From NCBI GenBank assembly GCA_016293535.1, contig JAEDEB010000024.1, forward strand, positions 1 through 28,580: a stretch of DNA of 28,580 bases, given 5' to 3'. The stretch is from Bacteroidales bacterium. Its GTDB lineage: Bacteria > Bacteroidota > Bacteroidia > Bacteroidales > UBA932. Shown here one piece after another: positions 7,464-15,883 of this stretch; position 1 is the stretch's first letter, and every line of letters begins with the position of its first letter. A program made the position numbers and the translations under genes. The notes beneath the pieces were generated by a model, which saw only the letters and a list, made by a program, of their open reading frames with translations, made no database searches and was not told the DNA's origin.

Positions 7464-8711
7464 CTATTCGAATGCCTTATGTCCTATGTCTGTCCTGTGG
7501 AACAGATTGCTGCAATGGACTTTTTCAACTTCGGAGTTGACCTTGTCCCTTGTCTGTCCGAGATTCCTGCCCCTGCCGCAGACCATAAGGACTCTTCCTC
7601 CGGAAGTCACAAGCTGTCCGTCGCTGATGGATGTACCCATGTGATAGACCTTTGCGTCGAGGTCCTTGTCGAAACTGATCCCGAAGCCCTTGTCATATGA
7701 GCCCGGATAGCCCTTGGAGGCGAGAACGACTCCGATGGTGACGTCGTCGCTCCATACCGGTTCAGCTGCAGCGCGGCCGCATGCAATCGCTTCGAAGATA
7801 TCATATATGTCGCTTTCCAGAAGGGGCAGAACCACCTCCGTTTCCGGATCTCCGAAACGGGCGTTGAATTCTATGACCTTTATGCCCTCTCCGGTCTTCA
7901 TCAGCCCTCCGTAGAGCACTCCGCTGAGAGGACAGCCCTCTGCCACCATCGCTGCAGCAGTGGCCTTCATCACTTTCTCGAGCGCGAATTCCCTGTCGTC
8001 ATCGCTGATGAAAGGCAGGCCGGTGTATGCGCCCATACCTCCTGTGTTCGGACCCTTGTCGCCGTCATAGGCGCGTTTATGGTCCTGGGAGAGTGGCATA
8101 GGATAGACCTCGTTGCCGTTTACGAAGCACATGAAGGAGAATTCAGGCCCGGTGAGGTAATCCTCGACTACGACCTTGCCCTTTCCGAAGCGGTCGTCCA
8201 GGAGCATATCCCTGAGGGCTCCCTCAGCCTCCTCAAGGTCGGCGGCGATTACCACGCCCTTTCCGGCTGCGAGTCCGTCGTACTTGAGCACGGCAGGGAA
8301 AGGACGGGCACTAACATAAGCGAGAGCATCCCCGTATGAGTCGAAGGACCTGTACCCTGCAGTCGGAATTCCGTATTTCTCCATAATGAGCTTGGCGAAT
8401 TCCTTGCTTGTCTCGATTCTCGAAGCGGCTTTGGTGTGACCGAAGATTTTCAATCCAGCCGCCCTGAAGGCGTCGGCAATTCCTGCAGACAGGGCAGCCT
8501 CCGGTCCTACTACGGTGAGGTCAATGGCGTTTTCCCGTGCAAAGGAGAGAAGTCCGTCCACATCCGTATCCTTGATGGGCAGGCAGCGGGCCTGAGTGGC
8601 AATTCCGGCATTGCCGGGCGCGCAGAATATTTCTGAAACCTTTGGAGAACGGCTCAGGGCATCTACTATTGCGTGCTCCCTTCCGCCTCCGCCTACTACG
8701 AGTACCTTCAT
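7464..8711 (-). CDS. purD: Phosphoribosylamine-glycine ligase (GAR synthetase)
   Basis: 415 residues, ATP-grasp enzyme. It joins phosphoribosylamine and glycine with ATP to give GAR, the second step of purine synthesis. The N-terminal Rossmann-like start MKVLVVGGGGREHA is diagnostic. GPEAAL, the PNTGGMGAYTG loop and the ATP/metal-binding FNARFGDPETEV are all present, so the active site looks complete. The ATG at 8711 leaves 3 bp to the purH stop, so the two genes are probably translationally coupled. The length is slightly below the roughly 420-430 residues usual for the family. Confidence 0.97.
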   Translation of the reverse strand: MKVLVVGGGGREHAIVDALSRSPKVSEIFCAPGNAGIATQARCLPIKDTDVDGLLSFARENAIDLTVVGPEAALSAGIADAFRAAGLKIFGHTKAASRIETSKEFAKLIMEKYGIPTAGYRSFDSYGDALAYVSARPFPAVLKYDGLAAGKGVVIAADLEEAEGALRDMLLDDRFGKGKVVVEDYLTGPEFSFMCFVNGNEVYPMPLSQDHKRAYDGDKGPNTGGMGAYTGLPFISDDDREFALEKVMKATAAAMVAEGCPLSGVLYGGLMKTGEGIKVIEFNARFGDPETEVVLPLLESDIYDIFEAIACGRAAAEPVWSDDVTIGVVLASKGYPGSYDKGFGISFDKDLDAKVYHMGTSISDGQLVTSGGRVLMVCGRGRNLGQTRDKVNSEVEKVHCSNLFHRTDIGHKAFE

Positions 8712-8714
8712 ATC

Positions 8715-10268
8715 CTAGTGCTTGAAATGTCTTTCGCCCGTGAAGAGCATTGTGATGCCGTACTTGTCAGCTGCGTCTATGCTTTCCTGGTCGCGCACGC
8801 TGCCTCCTGGCTGGACTATTGCCTTGATTCCGTATTCATTGGCTGATTCCACGCTGTCCCCGAAAGGGAAGAATGCGTCTGAACCCATCACAAGCCCTTC
8901 CTTGCGTATGTCGCGTCCCCAGGATGCGAGTGTGGCTTCAGCCTGCCTGAGAGCGATTCCGGCTGAGCCGACGCGGTTCATCTGGCCTGCGCCCACTCCG
9001 AGAGTCATTCCGTCCTTCACAACAACAATGGCGTTGGACTTGACGTGCTTGACTATTCTCCAGGCAAAATCCATATCCTTCAGCTGCTGCTCATCCGGCT
9101 TTGCTGCTGTCACGCACATTTCTGCAAGAGGTTTCACTATGGTGGTGTCCTGCTGCTGCACGAGAAGGCCTCCGTTCACGCTTACATACTGGGTCTGAGG
9201 CTCATCGCTGCGGCTCATGTCCACTTTCAGCAGTCTGAGGTTCTTCTTGGTGCAGAGTACTTCGAGGGCTCCCTCGGAGAAGGACGGAGCCATTATTATC
9301 TCAAGGAAAACAGGCTTCATTGCCTCTGCCACTTCCCTGGTCAGTTCGCGGTTCACAGCCACGATGCCGCCGAATATGCTGACCTTGTCGGCATCGAAAG
9401 CCTTCTGCCAGGCCTCGGCGATGTCTTTCCCCACAGCCGCTCCGCAAGGGTTCATGTGCTTGAGCCCCACGCAGAAAGGCTCGTCGAATTCGCGGACTAT
9501 GTTGAGGGCTGCGTTGGCGTCCTGTATGTTGTTGTAGGAGAGTTCCTTGCCGTTGAGCTGCTCTGCAGTGGCAAGGGAATAGGGAACCGTCTTGGCGGAA
9601 GCGTAGAACTTTGCTTCCTGATGAGGATTCTCTCCGTAGCGAAGGCTCTGCCTGAGGTCGTACTCGAGGAAGAGTTTTTCGTTCAGACCTGCCTGCTTGC
9701 GCATATATGTGGCAATCATGCAGTCGTACTCCGCCGTGTGGGTATATGCCTTGGCTGAAAGTTTGAGTCTGGTTGCGCGGGATGTGTCTCCGTCAGCCTT
9801 GAGTTCCTCTATTACCTTTGCATAGTCCTCCGGGTTCACTACTATGGTCACGGATTCCCAGTTCTTGGCTGCGGAACGTACCATGGAAGGACCGCCTATG
9901 TCTATATGCTCTATGGCATCTTCCATGGTCACGTCAGGCTTTGCGATGGTCGCCGCAAAGGGGTAGAGGTTCACGCAGACGAGATCTATGTATTCGATGC
10001 CGTTCTCTTCAAGCTGTCTGCGGTGGCTCTCGAGGTCCCTTCGGCCGAGAAGTCCTCCGTGGACCTTGGGATGAAGGGTCTTCACGCGGCCGTCGCAGAT
10101 TTCCGGGAATCCGGTCACCTCGCTTATGCCTATGGTCTTTATTCCTGCTCCTTCAAGGAGTTTCTGTGTGCCTCCGGTAGCTATTATCTCCCATCCGAGA
10201 GCGGAAAGTTCCGATGCAAATCCGACCACTCCGGTCTTGTCGCTAACGCTGAAAAGTGCTCTTCTCAT
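8715..10268 (-). CDS. purH: Bifunctional AICAR transformylase / IMP cyclohydrolase
   Basis: 517 residues. The N-terminal MGS-like domain (about 1-195) is IMP cyclohydrolase: SVSDKTG near the start, TGGT (31-34), then RVKTLHPKVHGG (61-72). The C-terminal part is AICAR formyltransferase, with Lys270-His271 in LKHMNPCG as the catalytic pair, VKSNAIVV, and GSDAFFPFGD near the end. It performs the last two steps to IMP using 10-formyltetrahydrofolate. The ending LFTGERHFKH is typical of full-length PurH. It lies between purM (34 bp gap) and purD (3 bp gap). No truncation or missing residue was seen. Confidence 0.97.
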   Translation of the reverse strand: MRRALFSVSDKTGVVGFASELSALGWEIIATGGTQKLLEGAGIKTIGISEVTGFPEICDGRVKTLHPKVHGGLLGRRDLESHRRQLEENGIEYIDLVCVNLYPFAATIAKPDVTMEDAIEHIDIGGPSMVRSAAKNWESVTIVVNPEDYAKVIEELKADGDTSRATRLKLSAKAYTHTAEYDCMIATYMRKQAGLNEKLFLEYDLRQSLRYGENPHQEAKFYASAKTVPYSLATAEQLNGKELSYNNIQDANAALNIVREFDEPFCVGLKHMNPCGAAVGKDIAEAWQKAFDADKVSIFGGIVAVNRELTREVAEAMKPVFLEIIMAPSFSEGALEVLCTKKNLRLLKVDMSRSDEPQTQYVSVNGGLLVQQQDTTIVKPLAEMCVTAAKPDEQQLKDMDFAWRIVKHVKSNAIVVVKDGMTLGVGAGQMNRVGSAGIALRQAEATLASWGRDIRKEGLVMGSDAFFPFGDSVESANEYGIKAIVQPGGSVRDQESIDAADKYGITMLFTGERHFKH

Positions 10269-10302
10269 TTCTATGCCTTTCTGTTAAAATGCAGTTTGTC
10301 AA

Positions 10303-11328
10303 TTATCGTATCATTACCTTGCCGCTGTCGGTGATGCAACCTATCACGGAAGCCTTTTCGCCGTGTGAACTGAGTATGGCGATGGCCTTGTCCGCGTCTG
10401 CGGCATCGAGGGCGAGAACCATTCCTATGCCCATGTTGAAGATGTTGAACATCTCCCTGTGAGGAATCTTTCCGTATTTCTCGAGCAAACGGAATACAGG
10501 AAGTATCTCCCATGAGCCTTCCCTGATGTCCAGCCCCATGCCGTCCTTGAGTATGCGCGGGATATTCTCGTCGAATCCTCCTCCGGTAATGTGGGCAACG
10601 CCGTGGACATCCACGTTGCGGATAACGTCGAGTACCTGTTTCACATATATGCGTGTAGGGCAGATCAGGGCTTCGCCGAGAGTCCTGCCTTCAAGCTCCT
10701 CATAGCTGGAAAAGAGGTCGAGGGAGTTGTCGGCAACGACCTTCCTGACGAGGCTGAATCCGTTGCTGTGAACGCCTGTGGATGCAATGCCGACGAGCAC
10801 GTCGCCTACCTTGACCTTGCTTCCGTCGATGAGCCGGCTCTTTTCCACGCAGCCGACCGTGAATCCGGCGATGTCATATTCACCGCCTTCGTACATTCCG
10901 GGCATCTCCGCTGTTTCTCCGCCGACAAGGGCGCATCCTGCCTGACGGCAGCCTTCCGCAACCCCTGCGACTATGGCCTCTACCTTTGCGGGTTCATTGT
11001 GTCCAACAGCGATATAATCGAGGAAAACGAGGGGCTCCGCACCCTGCGCAAGCACGTCGTTCACGCACATCGCAACGGCGTCGATGCCGACTGTGTCGTG
11101 CTTGTCCATCGCGAATGCAATCTTCAGTTTTGTCCCGACGCCGTCGGTGCCGCTCACGAGCACAGGCTCCCTGTAGCCGAGCGAGGCGAGGTCGAACATG
11201 CCGCCGAACGAACCGATTCCGCCCATGGATCCCGGACGGGCTGTCGAAGCAACGTGTTTCTTTATACGTCTTACTACGTCATAACCGGCTTCGAGATTCA
11301 CGCCGGCCTTCTCATAACTGATAGCCAT
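10303..11328 (-). CDS. purM: Phosphoribosylformylglycinamidine cyclo-ligase (AIR synthetase)
   Basis: 341 residues, about the size of the E. coli protein. It closes the imidazole ring, turning FGAM into AIR with ATP. The start MAISYEKAGVNLEAG, the GTDGVGTKLKIAF nucleotide/metal loop (about 60-72) and GGETAEMPGMY are classic PurM motifs; the ITGGGFDENIPR segment of the C-terminal domain is also present. The ATG at 11328 is the natural start and lies 39 bp after purL, whose product it consumes. Gene order purL-purM follows pathway order. Confidence 0.97.
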   Translation of the reverse strand: MAISYEKAGVNLEAGYDVVRRIKKHVASTARPGSMGGIGSFGGMFDLASLGYREPVLVSGTDGVGTKLKIAFAMDKHDTVGIDAVAMCVNDVLAQGAEPLVFLDYIAVGHNEPAKVEAIVAGVAEGCRQAGCALVGGETAEMPGMYEGGEYDIAGFTVGCVEKSRLIDGSKVKVGDVLVGIASTGVHSNGFSLVRKVVADNSLDLFSSYEELEGRTLGEALICPTRIYVKQVLDVIRNVDVHGVAHITGGGFDENIPRILKDGMGLDIREGSWEILPVFRLLEKYGKIPHREMFNIFNMGIGMVLALDAADADKAIAILSSHGEKASVIGCITDSGKVMIR

Positions 11329-11367
11329 ATATCTTTGTATTTATCCGTTCAGAATGTTACCGTATAC

Positions 11368-14300
11368 TCATTTCCCGCGAAAGTATCTCACCGCGTTTTC
11401 GAAGAGAGGCTGGACCTTGTTGCCGTGGATGTTCCTGTAAAGACCATCCTCGTATCTTTCGGTATGCCCCATCTTGCCGAGAATCTGTCCGTCAGGACTG
11501 ATGATGCCCTCGATGGCATTGTTCGAACCGTTGGGGTTGGATGGCGATTCCATAGTCGCGCAGCCCGAATCTGCATACTGGAACGCCACCTGTCCGTTAG
11601 CGAACAGTTCGGCGGCAAGGGCATCGCTCACAACGAACTTGCCTTCGCCGTGGCTTACCGCAATGCTGTGCTCCTGGCCAATTTCGAAGCCGGCGAGCCA
11701 AGGGGACGCCACTGAAGCTACCCTTGTCGTCACAATCTGGGATATGTGGCGGTTGATGTCGTTGCGGAAGAGGGTAGGGGATTCCGGGGTGACCTTGCCC
11801 AGCCTGCCGTAAGGAAGCAGACCGGATTTGACGAGGGCCTGGAAGCCGTTGCATATTCCGAGTATGAGTCCGCCACGGTCGAGCAGGGCGTGGATGGCCT
11901 CTGCGACCTTGGCGTTGTTGATGACGTTGGCGATGAACTTTCCGCTGCCGTCAGGCTCGTCTCCGGCGGAGAAACCGCCTGCGAACATAAGTATGTGGCA
12001 GTCATTGATATTGTTGACCATCATGTCTATGGAATCGAAGATGGCCTTGGAGTCGAGGTTGCAGAACACTCCGAATTTCACTTCGGCGCCAGCTGCACGG
12101 AAGGCCTTTGCGGAATCGTAGTCGCAGTTCGTGCCCGGGAATACCGGGATGAACACTCGCGGATGCTCGACAGGCTCTCCACTGTATCTGAGGGCCTTCC
12201 TTTCCTCGGCCTTGCCGGATACCATGTCCTGCTTGAGGGCCTTGCAGGTCTGAGGATATATTTTGTCGTGCATCATTCCGCAATCCCTCATCAGAGCTGC
12301 GACGCTGAACTCTTCCCCGTTGATGGAGAGCACCCCGTCCCCGCGTACCGTTCCTATAAACAAGGCATCCGCAAAATCGAGTTCGGAAGAGGACTCCACG
12401 AGTATGGATCCGTAGGAATAGTCGAACAGGGTGTTCTGGTCGCAGTTTACGTTTGCCCCGGTCAGATTTCCGAAGGAGGCCTTGCAAAGTCCTTCCGCGA
12501 GGCCGCCTTCCCCGAGGGCCCATGCGGCGTTGATCTTTCCGTCCGCAACTGCTTTCCGGACGAATTTCCAGTTGCGCTCAAGCTGGTCGGTATCAGGCAT
12601 CAGGTTGGCCAGGGGAGTGTGGCGTATGAGATAGAGCCTGTCTCCAGAGTTCTTGAATTCCGGGCTTATGACCTCGTCGGTCTTCACCGTGGTGATTCCG
12701 AATGCCACCAGGGTCGGAGGTACGTTGATGTTTTCGAAGGTACCGCTCATCGAGTCCTTGCCGCCAATGGATGGCAGACCGAGTGCGATCTGCATCTTCA
12801 GGGCTCCGAGCAGGGCGCTCAGAGGTTTGCCCCAACTGTGTGGGTCTTGGGTCATTCTCTCGAAGTATTCCTGATAGGAGAATCTCATCCCCTCATAGCT
12901 GCCTCCGGCTGCGACAATCTTGGCGCAGGCCTCCACCACGGAATAAGCGGCACCGTGGTATGGACTCCATTCAGAGATGAAAGGGTTGAATCCCCAGGAC
13001 ATCATGCTTGCCGTGGTGGTGAACCCGTCGGTAGGAAGCTTCTGTACGGATACCTGACTTTCCGTTCCCTGGGTCCTGCCTCCGAACGGCATAAGGACGG
13101 TACTTCTGCCTATGGAGGAGTCGAACATCTCGATGAGTCCCTTCTGTGAGCATACGTTCCTGTCCTTCATAAGGGAATGAAGACGCTCAGAGAGCGTACC
13201 TTCGCCCTTGCGGGAGAATGGGGCGCATTCCTTCACGGCTGCAATCTCGGCTTCCGCGTAATGGCGGGCGCCCGCGCTGTCTATGAATTCCCTGGAAAGG
13301 TCTGCGACGAGCTCTCCGGCGTTGAACATCCTCATGCGGCCCCTGTCAGTGACGTCTGCCACGTGGGTGACTTCGATGTTCTCGCTGCGGCAGTAGGACT
13401 TGAATTCCTCCACGTCCTTGCTCTCCACAACCACCGACATCCTTTCCTGTGATTCGCTGATGGCAAGCTCGGTGGAATTGAGCCCGCTGTACTTGACCGG
13501 AACACGGTCCAGATATATGTCGAGGCCGTCTGTGAGCTCTCCTATGGCCACGCTCACTCCGCCGGCACCGAAGTCGTTGGATTTCTTGATGAGCCGTGTC
13601 ACCTCAGGACGGCGGAACAGTCTCTGGAGCTTGCGCTCCTCCGGCGCATTTCCCTTCTGCACCTCGCTGCCGCAGGTTTCTATAGAGCTGGCATTATGTT
13701 CCTTTGATGAACCGGTGGCACCACCAATTCCGTCCCTGCCTGTGCGTCCGCCGAGCATCAGAACGACGTCTCCCGGAGCAGGTGATTCCCTGCGCACGTT
13801 CTCTGCCTTTACCGCTCCTACGACCGCTCCTATCTCGAGCCTTTTTGCAGTATATCCCGGATGGTAGATTTCACGCACATGGGTGGTTGCAAGACCTATC
13901 TGGTTGCCGTAGCTGGAGTATCCTGCCGCAGCCTTGCGGGATATCTGCTTCTGAGGGAGCTTTCCCGGTATGGTTTCGGACACTTCCTTCCAGATGTCAC
14001 CGGCACCTGTCACGCGCATGGCCTGGTAGACGTAGCTGCGGCCGGAGAGAGGATCGCGTATTGCGCCTCCCAGACAGGTGGCAGCTCCGCCGAAAGGTTC
14101 GATTTCCGTAGGATGGTTGTGGGTTTCGTTCTTGAACATCAGGAGCCATTTCTCGGTCCTTCCGTCGACATCTACGTCCACATATATGCTGCAGGCGTTG
14201 TTCTCCTCGCTGACCTCCATGTCGGACAGCTTTCCGATGGACCTGAGATATCTTGCGCCTATGGTTGCCATGTCCATCAGATTCAGGCCCTTGTGTTCGC

Positions 14301-15072
14301 GTCCGAGCTCAGACCTCATCTTCAGGTACATCCTGTACGTCCCTTCCACATCCTCGCGGATGAAGGAATCCTCGAAGCGCACGTCTGTAAGTTCGGTAGT
14401 GAAGGTGGTATGGCGGCAGTGGTCGCTCCAGTAGGTGTCGAGTATGCGGAGCTCAGTTTCCGTCGGATTGCGTTTCTCGCGCCGGAAATACTCCACCACC
14501 GTACCGAGGTCGTCTGCATTCATTGCGAGTCCCTGCTTACGGCAGTATGCACCATATTCCTCCTTCTTCATATCAGTGAAACCGTCGAGGGCCGGAATGG
14601 CCTTCACGTCGGCCTGTTCGCTGTCACTGAGACGGCCCAGGTCCTTTTCACGGGATTCGACAGCATTGATGACATAGTGCCTGATGGCAGCAAGTCCCTC
14701 TTCGTCAAGTTCGCCTTCGAAGATGAAAAGCTTCGAACTTCTGATGCGTATGTCCGCCTCCGGGTCTATGAGTCTGACGCAGTCTGCAGCGGAGGACGCC
14801 CTCTGGTCGAACTGGCCTGGAAGGTATTCCACGGCTATGTATTTCTTTCCCTCGAGAGGGCAGGAATCTGTCACGTCATCGGTAACCGTCTCACCGAACA
14901 CACTGTAGCGGCATTTCTCGAGCAATTCGGGAGTGAAACCGAAGAGATCATATACATTGAGGTATCTCAAACCGCTGAGCTTGAGGGAAAGACTCTCGTT
15001 GAGTTCGTTCCTGAGGCTTTCCGCCTCGACTCTGAATCCTTCCTTCTTTTCTACGAAAATCCTGTAGTCCAT
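11368..15072 (-). CDS. purL: Phosphoribosylformylglycinamidine synthase, single-chain PurL with glutaminase domain
   Basis: 1234 residues from the ATG at 15072. An in-frame TTG at 15117 would add 15 residues but begins almost at the purE stop and is less likely. It converts FGAR plus glutamine and ATP to FGAM. The central synthetase carries THNHPTEIEPFGGAATC and GGRTGRDGIGGATGSS. The C-terminal class I glutaminase has FPGTNCDYDSAK, nucleophile Cys1074 in GICNGFQ, and the His1141/Glu1143 pair in SHGEGKF. Fusing the PurQ function removes the need for separate PurQ and PurS. The length and the N-terminus MDYRIFVEKKEGF fit the shorter single-chain clade found in Clostridia and some Bacteroidales rather than the roughly 1300-residue proteobacterial form; this subclade call is from memory. 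Confidence 0.96.
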   Translation of the reverse strand: MDYRIFVEKKEGFRVEAESLRNELNESLSLKLSGLRYLNVYDLFGFTPELLEKCRYSVFGETVTDDVTDSCPLEGKKYIAVEYLPGQFDQRASSAADCVRLIDPEADIRIRSSKLFIFEGELDEEGLAAIRHYVINAVESREKDLGRLSDSEQADVKAIPALDGFTDMKKEEYGAYCRKQGLAMNADDLGTVVEYFRREKRNPTETELRILDTYWSDHCRHTTFTTELTDVRFEDSFIREDVEGTYRMYLKMRSELGREHKGLNLMDMATIGARYLRSIGKLSDMEVSEENNACSIYVDVDVDGRTEKWLLMFKNETHNHPTEIEPFGGAATCLGGAIRDPLSGRSYVYQAMRVTGAGDIWKEVSETIPGKLPQKQISRKAAAGYSSYGNQIGLATTHVREIYHPGYTAKRLEIGAVVGAVKAENVRRESPAPGDVVLMLGGRTGRDGIGGATGSSKEHNASSIETCGSEVQKGNAPEERKLQRLFRRPEVTRLIKKSNDFGAGGVSVAIGELTDGLDIYLDRVPVKYSGLNSTELAISESQERMSVVVESKDVEEFKSYCRSENIEVTHVADVTDRGRMRMFNAGELVADLSREFIDSAGARHYAEAEIAAVKECAPFSRKGEGTLSERLHSLMKDRNVCSQKGLIEMFDSSIGRSTVLMPFGGRTQGTESQVSVQKLPTDGFTTTASMMSWGFNPFISEWSPYHGAAYSVVEACAKIVAAGGSYEGMRFSYQEYFERMTQDPHSWGKPLSALLGALKMQIALGLPSIGGKDSMSGTFENINVPPTLVAFGITTVKTDEVISPEFKNSGDRLYLIRHTPLANLMPDTDQLERNWKFVRKAVADGKINAAWALGEGGLAEGLCKASFGNLTGANVNCDQNTLFDYSYGSILVESSSELDFADALFIGTVRGDGVLSINGEEFSVAALMRDCGMMHDKIYPQTCKALKQDMVSGKAEERKALRYSGEPVEHPRVFIPVFPGTNCDYDSAKAFRAAGAEVKFGVFCNLDSKAIFDSIDMMVNNINDCHILMFAGGFSAGDEPDGSGKFIANVINNAKVAEAIHALLDRGGLILGICNGFQALVKSGLLPYGRLGKVTPESPTLFRNDINRHISQIVTTRVASVASPWLAGFEIGQEHSIAVSHGEGKFVVSDALAAELFANGQVAFQYADSGCATMESPSNPNGSNNAIEGIISPDGQILGKMGHTERYEDGLYRNIHGNKVQPLFENAVRYFRGK

Positions 15073-15118
15073 ATCGTATTCTGTTCTTTTGAGTATCTGA
15101 AGTTTCGCGAAACTCAAG

Positions 15119-15592
15119 TCAGTATTCTATCGTGGTCCTGAGGACTTTTTCGGTCTGTTGTCTGCGGAACTCGTCGAGTTTTGCAGCGAGTTCCCCGTCG
15201 GAAAGGGCAAGGATGTGGATTGCATAGAGGGCAGCGTTCTTGGCTCCGTCAATCGCCATCGTGGCCACCGGTATGCCGGACGGCATCTGGACTATGGAAA
15301 GGAGCGAGTCCATGCCGCCGAGGGCCTTGGACTTGATGGGGACTCCTATGACCGGGAGGGTCGTCATCGAGGCGAGCACTCCTCCGAGGTGGGCTGCACC
15401 GCCTGCCGCGGCGATTATGACCCCGAAACCGTTCTCCTTCGCGTTCTTTGCAAAGTCGGCTGCCAGGTCGGGGGTCCTGTGTGCGCTGATGACGCGGACC
15501 TCGTGTTCCACGCCGAATTCCTTGAGTGTCCGGGCTGCCGGGGACATGGTTTCCCAGTCGCTTGCCGAGCCCATGATGATAGCTACCTTCAT
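15119..15592 (-). CDS. purE: N5-carboxyaminoimidazole ribonucleotide mutase, class I
   Basis: 157 residues, typical class I PurE. It rearranges N5-CAIR to CAIR. GSASDW (8-13) and the substrate-binding ISAHRTPD with the catalytic His are present, as is IVQMPSGIPVAT. The usual AHLPG reads AHLGG here, a position I would treat as family variation. Class I PurE needs PurK to make N5-CAIR; no purK is in the window, so it must be elsewhere or the enzyme must work with CO2-derived CAIR. It is the first gene of the purine operon, 46 bp before purL, and it follows a leader with a strong terminator. Confidence 0.96.
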   Translation of the reverse strand: MKVAIIMGSASDWETMSPAARTLKEFGVEHEVRVISAHRTPDLAADFAKNAKENGFGVIIAAAGGAAHLGGVLASMTTLPVIGVPIKSKALGGMDSLLSIVQMPSGIPVATMAIDGAKNAALYAIHILALSDGELAAKLDEFRRQQTEKVLRTTIEY

Positions 15593-15630
15593 ATCCAGTA
15601 TTGTTTATTATTGTCGTGTAAATCCGTTAT

Positions 15631-15677
15631 AAAAAGGCGGAAGGGGATGACCTGAGTTTCCTCGGTCATCCCCTTCC
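15631..15677 (-). terminator. Terminator hairpin in the leader of the purine operon
   Basis: A perfect 14-bp stem joins GGAAGGGGATGACC (15677-15664) to GGTCATCCCCTTCC (15652-15639) on the minus strand, followed by GCC and five T. It sits between the predicted purE promoter and the purE start codon (38 bp ahead of it). It can therefore end transcription before the operon and is a candidate attenuator. On the plus strand there is no T-tract after it, so it acts in the purE direction only. Confidence 0.85.
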
Positions 15678-15758
15678 CTATAGTGCAGTTGCCCCGTCGA
15701 GCAGTTGCCCGCCGAGGGCCTGCTGGTCGGAGAATATGTTTCTTGAACGGAAATGCAT
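15678..15758 (-). CDS. Putative 26-codon leader peptide upstream of purE
   Basis: An ATG at 15758, about 12 nt after the predicted transcription start, opens a 26-codon frame whose TAG (15680-15678) touches the first base of the terminator stem. The peptide reads MHFRSRNIFSDQQALGGQLL and then DGATAL. It has three glutamines, the substrate of PurF and PurL, two of them adjacent. The frame contains a direct repeat GGGCAACTGC (15710-15701 and 15694-15685) and a hairpin GCAG-GCCC/GGGC-AA-CTGC (15723-15701). A frame this short can arise by chance, so translation is unproven. Confidence 0.35.
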   Translation of the reverse strand: MHFRSRNIFSDQQALGGQLLDGATAL

Positions 15759-15776
15759 GTCTTTCTTCAACGGGCG

Positions 15777-15811
15777 CAAATATAGTTACAAATTTCGATT
15801 TCTTCGACAAA
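15777..15811 (-). promoter_or_regulatory. Promoter of the purine operon
   Basis: The minus strand has TATATTTG at 15784-15777, an exact -7 consensus match, with TTTG at 15811-15808 as a possible -33 element. The spacer is 23 bp, slightly longer than usual. The start would fall near 15770, giving a leader of about 178 nt before purE. Confidence 0.6.
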
Positions 15812-15816
15812 TATTT

Positions 15817-15848
15817 TTTGTGAAGTTTGCTGTTTAGGACTACCTTTG
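15817..15848 (+). promoter_or_regulatory. Promoter of purT and the pyrimidine operon
   Basis: TTTG (15817-15820), a 20-bp spacer and TACCTTTG (15841-15848) form a textbook Bacteroidota promoter. Transcription would begin near 15855, about 30 nt before the purT ATG. It stands back to back with the purine operon promoter, whose -33 element ends 5 bp away, so one regulator could act on both. Confidence 0.7.
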
Positions 15849-15883
15849 TAATCCGAAAAACGATCTGACCTCTTTTGCAAGAA

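Noticed and set aside
13861..15141. Long plus-strand open frame (426 residues) opposite purL
   Set aside because: PurL motifs continue without a break on the minus strand here; long antisense frames are a by-product of its codon use. The same applies to 11746-13149 and 10591-11715.
15119..15592. PurE lacking the Pro of AHLPG as a broken enzyme
   Set aside because: All catalytic motifs are intact and this position looks variable in class I enzymes.
15593..15776. Purine, ZTP or PRPP/ppGpp riboswitch in the purE leader
   Set aside because: I looked for the conserved cores of these classes and did not find them; only simple hairpins and the terminator are clear.
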